From Acidobacteriota bacterium (GTDB lineage: Bacteria > Acidobacteriota > Terriglobia > UBA7540), in assembly GCA_021828285.1 (NCBI GenBank), contig JAKASG010000002.1, positions 17,671-81,670 of the forward strand: a stretch of DNA of 64,000 nt, read 5' to 3'. Below are positions 9,278-18,173 of this stretch, piece by piece (position 1 is the stretch's first letter; every line of letters begins with the position of its first letter). The notes beneath the pieces were generated by a model that saw nothing but the letters and a program-made list of their open reading frames with translations, did not search any database and was not told the origin of the DNA. Both the position numbers and the translations under genes were made by a program.

Positions 9278-10804
9278 TCATGCCGGGCGCGCCCTTGTAT
9301 AGCCCATTCCGGCGAGCGCACGGCGGGCTGCTTCCCTGTCATCAAATGCGATGGTGCGGTCTTTGAGCACCTGATACGTTTCATGGCCTTTTCCGGCGAG
9401 CACCACGGTGTCGCCTTCGCGCGCTTCTTCGAGAGCCATCTGCACGGCGCGCTCGCGATCCACTTCGGCAACATAGGGCTTGCCGGTGCGCTGCAAGCCG
9501 ACGAGCGCGTCATTCATAATTAGAATCGGATCTTCGCTGCGTGGATTGTCCGAAGTAAGGACGACAAAATCGGCGAGCGTGCCGGCCGCCTCGCCCATGA
9601 GCGGGCGTTTGGTGCGGTCGCGTTCGCCGCCACAGCCGAAGAGAACGATCAGCCGATGGCGGGTCATCTCGCGCGCGGTGCGCAGGACGTTGCGCAGGGC
9701 GTCATCGGTATGCGCGTAATCCACCACCACGAGAAAGGGCTGGCCCGCTTCGATGCGCTCGAAGCGTCCCGGCACAGCACGAAGCTTCGCGACGCCTTCG
9801 CGGATGACATCGTCCGCGATGCCCAGGCCATGCGCCGCCGCGACGGCCGCGAGGATATTCATGACGTTGACACGCCCGACGAGAGGCGAGTGAATCTCGA
9901 GCGTGCCTGAGGGCGTCGTCACGCGCGCTTCGATGCCGTTGAGGTCCTGCCGCCAATGGCTTGCGCGAACATCCGCGCCCGCTTCGAAGCCGTAACTCAG
10001 CGTGCGAGCGGCGCGCGATTCCGCCATCAGCCGCACGCCCCGCGGGTCGTCGCGATTGATGACGGCAAGCGCCGGCGGAGGAGCGCCCAGCCCCTCGAAG
10101 AGACGGCGCTTCGCGGCAAAGTAACTTTCAAAGTCTTTGTGAAAATCGAGGTGATCGCGCGTCAAATTGGTAAAGATGGCGGCGGCAAAGTGAAATCCCC
10201 AGATTCGTTCCTGGGCAAGCGCATGGGAGGACGCCTCCATGACCGCCGCCTTCGAGCCTCTTCGAACCAGCTCATCGAAACGGGCGAGGAGGTCGAGCGA
10301 CTCGGGCGTGGTGTTGACCGCCGGTTCGACTCGCGTTCCAACCCGGTATTCGATGGTCCCGAAAAGCCCTGGATCCCAACCCGCGGCGCTCAGAACGCTT
10401 TCGAGCAAATACGCCGTCGTCGTTTTTCCATTGGTTCCCGTAATCCCGAAGACGTGAAGCTTTGTGTCCGGAAAACAAAAAAACTTGCGGGCGGCTTCGG
10501 CGAGCGCCCGGCGGATTTTCGGGACCCGGATCCAGCGAGAGGAATCTTCGGCCGGGGGTTCACGTTCGCTGACCACGCCGGCCGCGCCGCGTTCGAAAGC
10601 CCCGCGGATGAAGCGGTGACCATCCGCCTTTTCGCCGCTGATGGCGAAAAATAACCCTCCCGGCTCAACGCGCCGCGAGTCATAGGCTAACGCGGTGATT
10701 TCAAGGCTAGGATCGAGTGTGGTTTTGGCGCCATCAACTGCCGCCAGGAGTTCCCCGGCTTTCATTTCCCGCCCGCGGAGTTCGCTCGCGGCGCCGGTTC
10801 GCAT
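9278..10804 (-). CDS. murE: UDP-MurNAc-L-alanyl-D-glutamate--2,6-diaminopimelate ligase MurE
   Basis: Cytoplasmic ligase adding the third peptide residue. The P-loop GTNGKTTTAYL lies near residue 122. The motif DNPRSEDP near residue 425 is the known marker for meso-diaminopimelate rather than lysine specificity, so the wall should be of the DAP type. The N-terminus has YDSRRVEPGGLFFAISGEKADG. The annotated ATG gives 508 residues; an ATG at 10765 (MKAGELLAAVDG) matches the usual family start better and is a likely alternative. It lies 102 bases downstream of the PBP gene. Confidence 0.96.
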   Translation of the reverse strand: MRTGAASELRGREMKAGELLAAVDGAKTTLDPSLEITALAYDSRRVEPGGLFFAISGEKADGHRFIRGAFERGAAGVVSEREPPAEDSSRWIRVPKIRRALAEAARKFFCFPDTKLHVFGITGTNGKTTTAYLLESVLSAAGWDPGLFGTIEYRVGTRVEPAVNTTPESLDLLARFDELVRRGSKAAVMEASSHALAQERIWGFHFAAAIFTNLTRDHLDFHKDFESYFAAKRRLFEGLGAPPPALAVINRDDPRGVRLMAESRAARTLSYGFEAGADVRASHWRQDLNGIEARVTTPSGTLEIHSPLVGRVNVMNILAAVAAAHGLGIADDVIREGVAKLRAVPGRFERIEAGQPFLVVVDYAHTDDALRNVLRTAREMTRHRLIVLFGCGGERDRTKRPLMGEAAGTLADFVVLTSDNPRSEDPILIMNDALVGLQRTGKPYVAEVDRERAVQMALEEAREGDTVVLAGKGHETYQVLKDRTIAFDDREAARRALAGMGYTRARPA

Positions 10805-10906
10805 CCGCCGCCCGCACCGGCCGTTTGGCTCGGGCGGCGGAACTGCGGAAACTACAGAAGCGCCGCCGCAGTATAGAAACCTCCAACAAAAGCATTTTCG
10901 CGCATC

Positions 10907-12973
10907 TTAGCGCGCCAGTCGAACCCACACGCTCGTATGGAGAGGCACTTGAGCGCCTGCCGGAGGAGTCTGCTCGACGGCAACGCCGAGGCCGGAAAGT
11001 TCTGCTTCAAATCCGAGCGCCTGGCACTCGCTCGCCACCTGGCGAGCGGACTGGCCGGCAAAGTCCGGCACGGTCACGCGCGGACCGTCATCGAGGATGA
11101 CGGTTCCGACTGAACTGAGGCCCGGCGACCATACGCCGGCGTTCGCGGACACGGGACGAGTGGCAGCTTCGGCAGATTCAAAGTTATTGGGAGGGTTCCC
11201 TGACGTGGCGAGCCGTTGCTGGCGACGCGCCGCGGGGTGGGTGAGGGATGCGACTTGCAGAGGCTGGGAAGGTTGGTCTTGCGGGACACTCAAATAATTC
11301 AGCGTCTGCTCTGCGATGAACTTGAATGCCGGAGCCGCCACTTGGTCTCCGTAAATCGCTCCAACCGGCGTATCAATAGCCACCAGAATGGTTACTGCCG
11401 GGTTTTCGACCGGAGCGAAACCGATGAACGATGCTATGTAATGATGATGCGAATAACGACCGTGCGAATCAATCTTCTGGGCTGTGCCTGTTTTTCCCGC
11501 GGCGGAGTAGCCGTCGAGTTGCGCGGGACGGCCGGTGCCCCCCGTCACGACGCCTTCAAGCATCTGTTTCATTTCCTCGTCGGTCTGTGGACTGAGGATG
11601 CGCCGCCCGGGAGAAACAGGGACTGGCTTCAAATCGCTGCCATCGCCCGTTGCGCTGACAATGCGCGGCTTCATCATGACTCCGCCGTTTGCCACCGCCG
11701 AGTAGGCATCAACCAACTGGAGCGGAGTGATGCCCACGCCCTGGCCCGTTGAAATATCGGCAATCGAAATGCCGGACCACCGGCTCGGAGGCTCGAGCAA
11801 ACCCCTTTCTTCACTCGCCAGGCCGATATCCGTTCTTCGATCGAAACCGTAGCGCAAAATCCAGTCGTAAAGGCGCTGTTCGCCGAGGCGCAGGCCGATC
11901 TTGATGGTCCCCACTTCGCTCGAATTCATCAGAACCTGCGCAACCGTCAGGTCGCCGAACGGGTGCCAGTCATGGGTAACGATGCCTGCGACGACGATCT
12001 GCCCCTCCTGGCAATTAATCACCTGATCGGGAGAGGCAAGGCCTTCCTGAAGCGCGGCCGAAATGGTGACCAGCTTGAAGGTCGAGCCCGGCTCGTAGAT
12101 CCAGGCCACGGCGCGGTTTTCCGTTGCGCCGGCTGGAGCCTGCTCGAAGTCGTTCGGATTGAAGGTCGGCTGGCTCGCCATTGCAAGAATGTCTCCGGTG
12201 TGAGGATTCTGCACGATGACCACGCCACCCGCCGCATGATACTTCTTGACGATTTTGGCCAGCTCTCTTTCGGCGATGAATTGAATGCCTCGGTCGAGCG
12301 TCAGCACGAGGTTTTGCCCGGGTTGGCCCGGCTGCTCGACGGATTTGAAGGAATGGTGGCGCGCATCGGTTTCGAGCAGCACGCGTCCCGATTTGCCCTT
12401 CATGAGGCTGTTGAAAGAGTATTCGAGCCCCGCCAGCCCGTTATTGTCCATGCCCACGTATCCGAGGACCTGCGCCGCAAGGTCTCCGTTTGGGTAGAAT
12501 CGCTTCATTTCTTTCTCAAAGTAGATTCCCTTCAGGTTGAGCGCCTTGACGCGCGCCGCTTGCTCATGGCTGACTTTCCGTTCAATCCAGCAAAACGAAC
12601 GGTAGGCCTTGAATTGGCCGAGCAAGTCTTGCGGGTCGAGCTTCAAAATCGGGGCGAGCAGATGCACAACCATCCCGGGATCGGGAATCTGGTTCGGTAC
12701 GGCATAAATGGATTCGGCGGGCAAGCTCATGGCAAGCGGATGCAGGTTGCGGTCGTAAATGATGCCGCGCTGAGGGGCGATTTCCACGACTTGTTGCTGT
12801 TGCCTTTCTCCGCGCGCGAGCCATCGCACGTATTGAATCACTTGAAGGTCATAGAGGCGAAGCGCGACGACGAGCATCCACAGAAATAAAAACGCCGCGA
12901 GGACCAGCGTGCGCCGGACCACAGGCGACTCGAGAGCTGCGGACCCCTCGGTTTGCGGTTTTGACGAGGCCAT
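10907..12973 (-). CDS. ftsI: Class B penicillin-binding protein (FtsI/PBP3-like transpeptidase) with PASTA domain
   Basis: Septal peptidoglycan transpeptidase. A membrane anchor (about 25-46) is followed by the PBP dimerisation domain and the transpeptidase domain, with the active-site serine in GSTFKLV, the SSE triad region in MNSSEVGTIKIG and the KTG box in AAGKTGTAQK. The last roughly 60 residues form a PASTA repeat (VTVPDFAGQSARQV to VWVRLAR), a domain that binds uncrosslinked peptidoglycan or stabilises the transpeptidase. PASTA-bearing FtsI homologues (SpoVD-like) are known. ftsL ends 3 bases upstream, as expected for a co-translated divisome pair. Confidence 0.94.
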   Translation of the reverse strand: MASSKPQTEGSAALESPVVRRTLVLAAFLFLWMLVVALRLYDLQVIQYVRWLARGERQQQQVVEIAPQRGIIYDRNLHPLAMSLPAESIYAVPNQIPDPGMVVHLLAPILKLDPQDLLGQFKAYRSFCWIERKVSHEQAARVKALNLKGIYFEKEMKRFYPNGDLAAQVLGYVGMDNNGLAGLEYSFNSLMKGKSGRVLLETDARHHSFKSVEQPGQPGQNLVLTLDRGIQFIAERELAKIVKKYHAAGGVVIVQNPHTGDILAMASQPTFNPNDFEQAPAGATENRAVAWIYEPGSTFKLVTISAALQEGLASPDQVINCQEGQIVVAGIVTHDWHPFGDLTVAQVLMNSSEVGTIKIGLRLGEQRLYDWILRYGFDRRTDIGLASEERGLLEPPSRWSGISIADISTGQGVGITPLQLVDAYSAVANGGVMMKPRIVSATGDGSDLKPVPVSPGRRILSPQTDEEMKQMLEGVVTGGTGRPAQLDGYSAAGKTGTAQKIDSHGRYSHHHYIASFIGFAPVENPAVTILVAIDTPVGAIYGDQVAAPAFKFIAEQTLNYLSVPQDQPSQPLQVASLTHPAARRQQRLATSGNPPNNFESAEAATRPVSANAGVWSPGLSSVGTVILDDGPRVTVPDFAGQSARQVASECQALGFEAELSGLGVAVEQTPPAGAQVPLHTSVWVRLAR

Positions 12974-12976
12974 GGA

Positions 12977-13456
12977 TTACTCACCCGTCATCGCCCTCGC
13001 ATTCGGCAAGTTGCGAGCGTATTCGATGCTCTGCTCCGTTCCCGCCGCTGATTTGCCCACGGGCACGATTTGCCCGGGCTGGGGAGGAATCAACCCCAGT
13101 TCGGTTTGCGCAAGCCGGTCAATGCGCTGCGGATTCGCCAGCGAAGCGCGCTCCATGCGCAGCCGGTTGTCCCAATTCTGCATGGCGGCCTGCTGGGACC
13201 GAAGCTGCTGAATCTCGTAGCCGTAGCGAACGCACTCGAAATGCTCCCAGCAAACAAGCAGGAAGAAAAGAAACACAACCCCGCCGAGCGCGAGAAAGCG
13301 ATAGCACTCGCGCCGCTTCGCCCAATCCACGTCGCGGCGCAGGCGGGAATTGTCAATGGGTTTGCGGAAGTAAATCTCCGGGCTTCGCGCGCGGCCGCCG
13401 GCCAGACTTTGCCGGGTGCGAGGCCTTTCCTTCGGGATCAGGACTGCGGTCGCCAT
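12977..13456 (-). CDS. ftsL: Cell division protein FtsL-like
   Basis: Small bitopic divisome protein expected to pair with FtsB and FtsQ and to activate FtsWI. The open frame reaches 13576 but overlaps rsmH; the ATG at 13456 gives MATAVLIPKERPRTR and 159 residues. There is a basic cytoplasmic region, one membrane segment FLALGGVVFLFFLLVCW, then a leucine-zipper-like helix EIQQLRSQQAAMQNWDNRL and a proline-rich tail. Identity rests on topology and on position between rsmH and ftsI, since FtsL sequence is poorly conserved. Confidence 0.82.
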   Translation of the reverse strand: MATAVLIPKERPRTRQSLAGGRARSPEIYFRKPIDNSRLRRDVDWAKRRECYRFLALGGVVFLFFLLVCWEHFECVRYGYEIQQLRSQQAAMQNWDNRLRMERASLANPQRIDRLAQTELGLIPPQPGQIVPVGKSAAGTEQSIEYARNLPNARAMTGE

Positions 13457-13517
13457 CGGTTTGCAGCTTTCAGCGCGCCAGGCGGACGGATTCCGCCTTT
13501 CGCGCAGGCTCTTTCCG

Positions 13518-14396
13518 TCAGGAATTTTTCTCCGCTGCGCGCAGCTTCGCGCTGCGCGAACGGGAATTGATTTCAACTTCTTCAGGCGAGGGCCGCACCA
13601 CCTTGCGCGTCAGGATTCGCGCCCGGCCTTCGCGCTGCCAACTCTGGAAAGTCTGTTTCACCCTTCGGTCTTCGAGCGAGTGATAACTCAGAATCACGAT
13701 CCGTCCGCCACGGGCGAGGACGCTTGGAATCGCTGCGAGAAAACGCTCCAGGCTTTCCAGTTCGCGGTTGACCGCGATGCGGAGCGCCTGGAAAGTTCGC
13801 GTGGCCGGATGAATTTGGTGGAGGCCCGCCCGGGAGGGGATCGCTCGCGTCACCACCTGCGCCAATTCGGTGGTTTTACGAAACGGACGGGCCTTCACAA
13901 TCGCTCGCGCTATGCGGCGCGAGTGGCGCTCTTCCCCAAACTTGAAAATCAAATCCGCAAGCTCGCGCTCTGGCGTCTGATTGACGATTTCGCGAGCGCT
14001 CAGCTCGGCTTCAGGATCCATTCGCATGTCGAGCGGGCCTTCGCGCATAAAGCTGAATCCGCGGCTCGCGTCGTCCAGTTGCATCGCGCTCACGCCGAGA
14101 TCGGCCAAAACGCCGTCGGCCGCCGGGAGGCCGCTCGCGCGGTGCAAAGCTTCGATTTCCGCGAAGTTTCCGGCCATCAGAATCGCCTGCTCCCTGAATC
14201 GAGCGAGCCTTTCGCGCGCCATGGCGAGCGCTGCCGGGTCTTGGTCAATCCCCAGAAGCTTCCCTCTTCCTTCGCCGAGCCGCGTGAGGATCGCCTCCGC
14301 ATGTCCGCCGGATCCAAGCGTTGCGTCAATGTAAACTCCGTCTCTGCGCACATTCAAAAATTCCAGCGTCTCCCGAAGCAACACGGAAACGTGCAT
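13518..14396 (-). CDS. rsmH: 16S rRNA (cytosine(1402)-N(4))-methyltransferase RsmH
   Basis: SAM-dependent methyltransferase modifying C1402 in the decoding centre of 16S rRNA (formerly MraW). The 292-residue protein begins MHVSVLLRETLEFL and has the SAM-binding motif YIDATLGSGGHAEAIL, then GIDQDPAALAMA, GVLADLGVSAMQLDD, FKFGEERHSRRIARAIV and the C-terminal YHSLEDRRVKQTF. Its ATG immediately follows the mraZ stop codon with no spacer. Confidence 0.97.
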   Translation of the reverse strand: MHVSVLLRETLEFLNVRRDGVYIDATLGSGGHAEAILTRLGEGRGKLLGIDQDPAALAMARERLARFREQAILMAGNFAEIEALHRASGLPAADGVLADLGVSAMQLDDASRGFSFMREGPLDMRMDPEAELSAREIVNQTPERELADLIFKFGEERHSRRIARAIVKARPFRKTTELAQVVTRAIPSRAGLHQIHPATRTFQALRIAVNRELESLERFLAAIPSVLARGGRIVILSYHSLEDRRVKQTFQSWQREGRARILTRKVVRPSPEEVEINSRSRSAKLRAAEKNS

Positions 14397-14843
14397 CTAA
14401 ATGCCCAGGTCGCTCAGCGTCTTCTCGTCTTCCGGCGTCAGCGGGTCCTTCTCCAATTGCTCGCGGAAGCGGTCCGCATTCCAAACGTCGAGATAATTGA
14501 GATTCCCGACGACTGCCACTTCGCCCTGCATGGCTGCACTCGCGCGCAACTGCGCCGGAATCAGCAGCCGCCCCTGCGCATCCGCGCGCACCGTCTGTCC
14601 CCAATAGTTCGCGCGGTCGAGCAGCTTCTTTCTCGCCCGATTCATATGGGGTAACGCGATCAGCTTGTCCTCGAAACCCCGCCAGACTGAAAACGGGTAA
14701 ACATGCGTCGATTTTCCGTCGATACTCGTAACGAAAAAGTCCGGCCCGTAATTCTTGTCGAGGAATTCCTTGAAGGCTGTGGGGATCTTGAGACGACCCT
14801 TCGCGTCCACCGTTGCCATGTAGTTTCCGCGCAGCATGTCCAC
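14397..14843 (-). CDS. mraZ: Transcriptional regulator MraZ
   Basis: DNA-binding regulator of the dcw operon and its own promoter, built from two SpoVT/AbrB-like repeats. Both carry the family DxxxR motif: VDAKGRLKIP in the first half and ADAQGRLLIP in the second. The 148-residue product starts at GTG (14843), with a GAGGG sequence five bases upstream. The ATG at 14837 gives the more canonical N-terminus MLRGNYMATVDAKGR and is an equally plausible start. It is the first gene of the operon; a four-copy repeat between the gene and its promoter is the expected autoregulatory site. Confidence 0.95.
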   Translation of the reverse strand: MDMLRGNYMATVDAKGRLKIPTAFKEFLDKNYGPDFFVTSIDGKSTHVYPFSVWRGFEDKLIALPHMNRARKKLLDRANYWGQTVRADAQGRLLIPAQLRASAAMQGEVAVVGNLNYLDVWNADRFREQLEKDPLTPEDEKTLSDLGI

Positions 14844-14893
14844 CAGAACCCTCGTTCGCCACTCAGAACCAGCCTTTTTCCGGCCTTAGATTT

Positions 14894-14927
14894 CTACTTT
14901 CAACTACTTCCTACCACTTTTATCCAC
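14894..14927 (-). promoter_or_regulatory. MraZ-type operator: four 10-bp-spaced GTGG/GTAG repeats
   Basis: Directly downstream of the -10 box, on the minus strand, GTGG (14927-14924), GTGG (14917-14914), GTAG (14907-14904) and GTAG (14897-14894) recur with an exact 10-base period. Known MraZ proteins bind direct TGGG-type repeats separated by short spacers of about the same period upstream of mraZ. The position over the presumed start of transcription fits repression by the mraZ product. The repeat arrangement is visible in the sequence; the binding is inferred. Confidence 0.75.
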
Positions 14928-14929
14928 GA

Positions 14930-14958
14930 ACTATAGAGATACGCATTCAGCTTGTCAA
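14930..14958 (-). promoter_or_regulatory. Sigma70-type promoter of the dcw operon
   Basis: On the minus strand there is a perfect -35 box TTGACA (14958-14953), a 17-base spacer and the -10 box TATAGT (14935-14930). Transcription would start near 14923, leaving a leader of about 80 bases before mraZ. The -35 box is embedded in the 13-base palindrome AGCTTGACAAGCT. Confidence 0.85.
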
Positions 14959-15077
14959 GCTTTTTTTTCGACTTTTCTAGGATTTTTTTCGGCTTACTTG
15001 GGGCGTTCCGTAATCCCCGTGAATTCGTGGGTGGGGACATTCGGAGGAGCTTAAGGCAGTCGAAGTTGAGCGGAGCG

Positions 15078-16664
15078 TCATTTGTCGCGTGCCGTGGCAG
15101 TGGAAAGAGCCTGATAAATCAGCGACGCAAGGACCGCCGCGAGCGCTTGCTCGATATTCTTTTGAGCGACGCTCCTTCCTTCATCTTTCGCATTTCTCAC
15201 GACGCGCCGCGCGAAGGAATCAGTAAAAACCAATGACCAATCGGAAGGAATGAGAATCAGCTTTGCGCCGCTATCGAGGAGAGCGAACGCAGGCGCGTGA
15301 AGATGATCGGCGAAGCAGATGCGCGGCGGCTTTTGCACACCCGCAACTTTGCGCAGGAGAGGCGCACATTTTTTTTCGCAGAGTTTCCATGCCGGCGCAG
15401 AAAAATTCGCTGGGGCAGGTTCGAGAATCGTGATGTCCCGCGAGTCTAGGTTCAAAGTCTTTCCGACAAACGAATTCTTCGGACTGCGAGCCGCGGCATA
15501 CAGCAGGCTATCCACACGCGCCAAATCGCGGTGAAGGTCCAGCATGCGCAGAGGATTGGGTTCCAGGCGAGCGTAGTACCGGTAGCGGGCGAGATAAGCA
15601 AATTCCTCCTCCGACTTTTGGAAATGATCGAATTGGTAAAGCAGATCTTCCTCAAGGGCCGATAAGCCGCGCATTCTTGCCAAGGTGGCGTACCACTTAA
15701 ACGCTTTCCGCAGATACCACCCCGGCGTCTTAAAGCGTCCGGCTCGCCCCGCGTCTTCGCCAAAAATGTTGAAGCTCAACTGGTTGAACATGTCCATGTA
15801 ATCTTCTGTTTGCCGCCGGATGACGTCCGCCCATTGCATATGGGCGCGCTCCAGGTGGTCATCCATCGAGCCTTCGGGAAAGTAAGCATAGTGAGGCGAA
15901 TAGCCTCCATCACGGTGGAGATGGGCCCGCACAAATCCGGGCTTCATGCCGACCAGGAAAAGGTGAAAGCCGTGAATGGCGTTGGACTTGGCGTCGCGGA
16001 ATTGGATTTGGGGGCGGCCCTGCTCATCCTTTCCCAGTGGCATGGAATAGAGGCCGTGTTTGATTAGTTCGCTTGTCAATGTTTTCGAGAGATCAGTTTT
16101 GAACCCGGACAGATGACCGAGCTCCGGCGGAAGAAAAATTCGAATATCAATGTCGCGAACGTAATCCCAATCCACATGGCCCCAGCGAGCGACGCTCAAG
16201 GCCATGCTGCCGTGTGGTGAGATCGGAGTCTTGCCGACCCAATCCAAAAGTTGCGGGAAGCTATAGGCGTAGGCGCGGAGGGTTTGATCCACGGCGCTCC
16301 GCAGCAAGGAAATCACGGGAACGTCTTCGGCGCCGCCGAATCGCTCCCGGCCCAGGAGAAACGGGTCTTCGGGAACAGGGTTCCGGTGCGAAGCAAGGAC
16401 GGGCTCGATGCGCAAACCCTGGAACGATGCGATTTCTTCCTCGCTTCGGAAGAGGAATCGCATGGCGGCGCGGAGACGGCCGCTGCGGGCTAACGCGGAG
16501 ACCAAAACTTCTTTGTGGTCCGAGGCGTTCTCCTCAGCACCGTTCTCTGTATTAATTTCCGCCGATTTTCCGGCGCGTCTCATAGGTCTGACGCCAGCGG
16601 GCGCACGGTTCGCGCGACTGTTATCGGCATGCTTTCCGTGCGGGAATGGATCGCCGCCGCTCAC
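15078..16664 (-). CDS. Uncharacterised protein, possible nucleotidyltransferase fold
   Basis: I do not recognise this 528-residue protein. After a polar, probably disordered N-terminus of about 55 residues, there is HGSMALSVARWGHVDWDYV followed by RDIDIRIFLPPEL. This resembles the GS...DxD pattern of polymerase-beta-type nucleotidyltransferases, which is an inference. The middle is rich in aromatic and charged residues (MDMFNQLSFNIFGEDAG, RYRYYARLEPNPLRML). No signal peptide or membrane segment is evident. The frame starts with GTG at 16664; an ATG at 16583 is an alternative. It is transcribed divergently from the next gene and is not part of the dcw operon. Confidence 0.75.
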   Translation of the reverse strand: MSGGDPFPHGKHADNSRANRAPAGVRPMRRAGKSAEINTENGAEENASDHKEVLVSALARSGRLRAAMRFLFRSEEEIASFQGLRIEPVLASHRNPVPEDPFLLGRERFGGAEDVPVISLLRSAVDQTLRAYAYSFPQLLDWVGKTPISPHGSMALSVARWGHVDWDYVRDIDIRIFLPPELGHLSGFKTDLSKTLTSELIKHGLYSMPLGKDEQGRPQIQFRDAKSNAIHGFHLFLVGMKPGFVRAHLHRDGGYSPHYAYFPEGSMDDHLERAHMQWADVIRRQTEDYMDMFNQLSFNIFGEDAGRAGRFKTPGWYLRKAFKWYATLARMRGLSALEEDLLYQFDHFQKSEEEFAYLARYRYYARLEPNPLRMLDLHRDLARVDSLLYAAARSPKNSFVGKTLNLDSRDITILEPAPANFSAPAWKLCEKKCAPLLRKVAGVQKPPRICFADHLHAPAFALLDSGAKLILIPSDWSLVFTDSFARRVVRNAKDEGRSVAQKNIEQALAAVLASLIYQALSTATARDK

Positions 16665-16797
16665 TTTCTCTTTATAACATTCGGCGAGGCGGGCGTTTTA
16701 CATATTTGCCAAAGGGAGTGGAGCCGGTGAGCGAAGCCAGCCGGAGCCGCGCCCATATGCCCGTCGCTTTCGCGCGGACTCTTGCTAAAATGCGGAG

Positions 16798-17568
16798 ATG
16801 CCGGTTCGGCCGCCGATGCGCATTGTATCGCTCGCTCCGAGCGCGACGAACATCCTTTGCAGCCTGGGCGCTCAAAACTCGCTCGTTGCCGTCACTCGTT
16901 GGTGCAAAGACGTCGTGCCGGCGGAGGCGATTCGCGGGCTGCCGGTGTTCGACGATTGCTGGAGCGCCGACGCTCGGAAGGTCGCAGAGCTCAAGCCCGA
17001 CCTCGTGATCGGGTCCGTCCCCTATCGCGGTGAAGTTGTCGAGAAATTCCTCGGGAGCGGACTGCGATTTCTGGCGAAGTCGCCGCATTCGCTCAAGGAT
17101 ATTTACGGCGATATTGCTTTGCTCGCCGGAATCACCGGTAAATTCCAAGCGGGCGAGGAGCTGATTCTGAAAATGCGCGATCAAATCGAAGAAGCGTCGC
17201 GCCACGCCTCGAAAGCGCAAAAGCGCCCGCGAATCTATTGCGAAGTCTGGCCGAACCCGCCGCGCAATTGCGAGCATTGGGCCGAGGAAATGGTCGAAGC
17301 CGCAGGCGGCGAATTCGTTCCCCGCCCTGCCGGCCGTCCGGTGACGTCCGAAGAAATGATTGCCGCGAATCCCGAAATCATTGTGCTCGCCTGGGCTGGA
17401 ACGGGAAATCGCGCTCGCGCAGAAACTGTTGCGAAACGCGCTGGATGGGATAAAATTCAAGCCGTCCGCGAAAAACGGATTCACGTGATGCGCGACGAGT
17501 GGCTCAACACGCCCGCCCCCGTTCTGCTCAAAGGATTGAAGGCGCTTACGGAAATCATTCGCCCGTGA
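16798..17568 (+). CDS. BtuF-like cobalamin/iron-siderophore binding protein
   Basis: A 256-residue protein of the periplasmic-binding (TroA/BtuF) fold: MRIVSLAPSATNILCSLG at the N-terminus, LKPDLVIGSVPYRGE, then the second lobe with YCEVWPNPPRNCEHWAEEM and NPEIIVLAW. Family members bind vitamin B12 or Fe-siderophore for ABC importers. No signal peptide is visible and no permease or ATPase gene is adjacent, so this is an orphan, perhaps cytoplasmic, member. The stop overlaps the start of the GAF gene (TGATG). The ATG at 16816 is an alternative start that begins at the conserved strand. Confidence 0.8.
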   Translation: MPVRPPMRIVSLAPSATNILCSLGAQNSLVAVTRWCKDVVPAEAIRGLPVFDDCWSADARKVAELKPDLVIGSVPYRGEVVEKFLGSGLRFLAKSPHSLKDIYGDIALLAGITGKFQAGEELILKMRDQIEEASRHASKAQKRPRIYCEVWPNPPRNCEHWAEEMVEAAGGEFVPRPAGRPVTSEEMIAANPEIIVLAWAGTGNRARAETVAKRAGWDKIQAVREKRIHVMRDEWLNTPAPVLLKGLKALTEIIRP

Positions 17569-18047
17569 TGACTCGCAATCATAGCGTGGGATCGAAGCCG
17601 ATGACTTCGGCGGGAATTTCAAGCGCGCTGGGCGAATCGGCCGCGGCGACAAAGGACCCGCGGGCCTTCCTGACTGAAGCCGTTAGGCTGCTCGAACGTG
17701 AGCGGGCGCATTTCAACTGGGTGGGGATTTACTTGCTCGAAGGGGACACGCTGGTGCTGGGGCCGTTTGTGGGCAAGCCGACGGATCACGTGCGGATTCC
17801 GCTCGGCCGTGGGATTTGCGGCGCGGCGGCTTCGGCGGGCAAGACAGTGATTGTTGATGACGTAAATGCCGATCCGCGCTATCTTGCCTGTTCGCTCGAA
17901 ACGCGCGCGGAAATCGTTGTGCCGATCATTCGCGACGGAAAAGTGCTCGGCGAAATTGATATTGACAGCGACACGCCCGCGGCGTTTACTGATGACGACC
18001 GCCTGTTGCTCGAAGGGGTAGCAGAAATTCTGGCGGCGAAATTGTGA
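17568..18047 (+). CDS. GAF-domain protein, free methionine-(R)-sulfoxide reductase-like
   Basis: Small cytosolic GAF protein (159 residues from the ATG overlapping the previous stop; the frame itself is open from 17499). It matches the fRMsr/MsrC pattern: FNWVGIYLLEGDTLVLGPF, IPLGRGICGAAASAG, YLACSLETRAEIVVPI and GEIDIDSD. Cysteines equivalent to the catalytic pair (GICG and ACSLE) are present, while the third cysteine found in the E. coli enzyme is not seen. The expected reaction is thioredoxin-dependent reduction of free Met-R-SO. The next gene encodes a thioredoxin-fold protein, which is suggestive only. Confidence 0.85.
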   Translation: MTRNHSVGSKPMTSAGISSALGESAAATKDPRAFLTEAVRLLERERAHFNWVGIYLLEGDTLVLGPFVGKPTDHVRIPLGRGICGAAASAGKTVIVDDVNADPRYLACSLETRAEIVVPIIRDGKVLGEIDIDSDTPAAFTDDDRLLLEGVAEILAAKL

Positions 18048-18173
18048 GAGGCGCGGCGAAAATCGCAGCCGCCGTCAAGGCAACGGCAGAGGGCGCAAAG
18101 CGCCGCGACGCGCTTCCGCTGCAGAGTCCGGCTGATTCAACCGGACGCATCAACCGAGAGCCCGGAACCGGGC

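Noticed and set aside
9202..9513. N-terminal extension of the murF frame
   Set aside because: Overlaps murE and lacks family similarity; the ATG at 9201 gives a standard MurF.
14949..14968. AGCTTGTCAAGCT hairpin followed by eight T on the plus strand, looking like a terminator
   Set aside because: No plus-strand gene precedes it and it coincides with the -35 box of the mraZ promoter; better explained as promoter DNA, possibly an operator palindrome.
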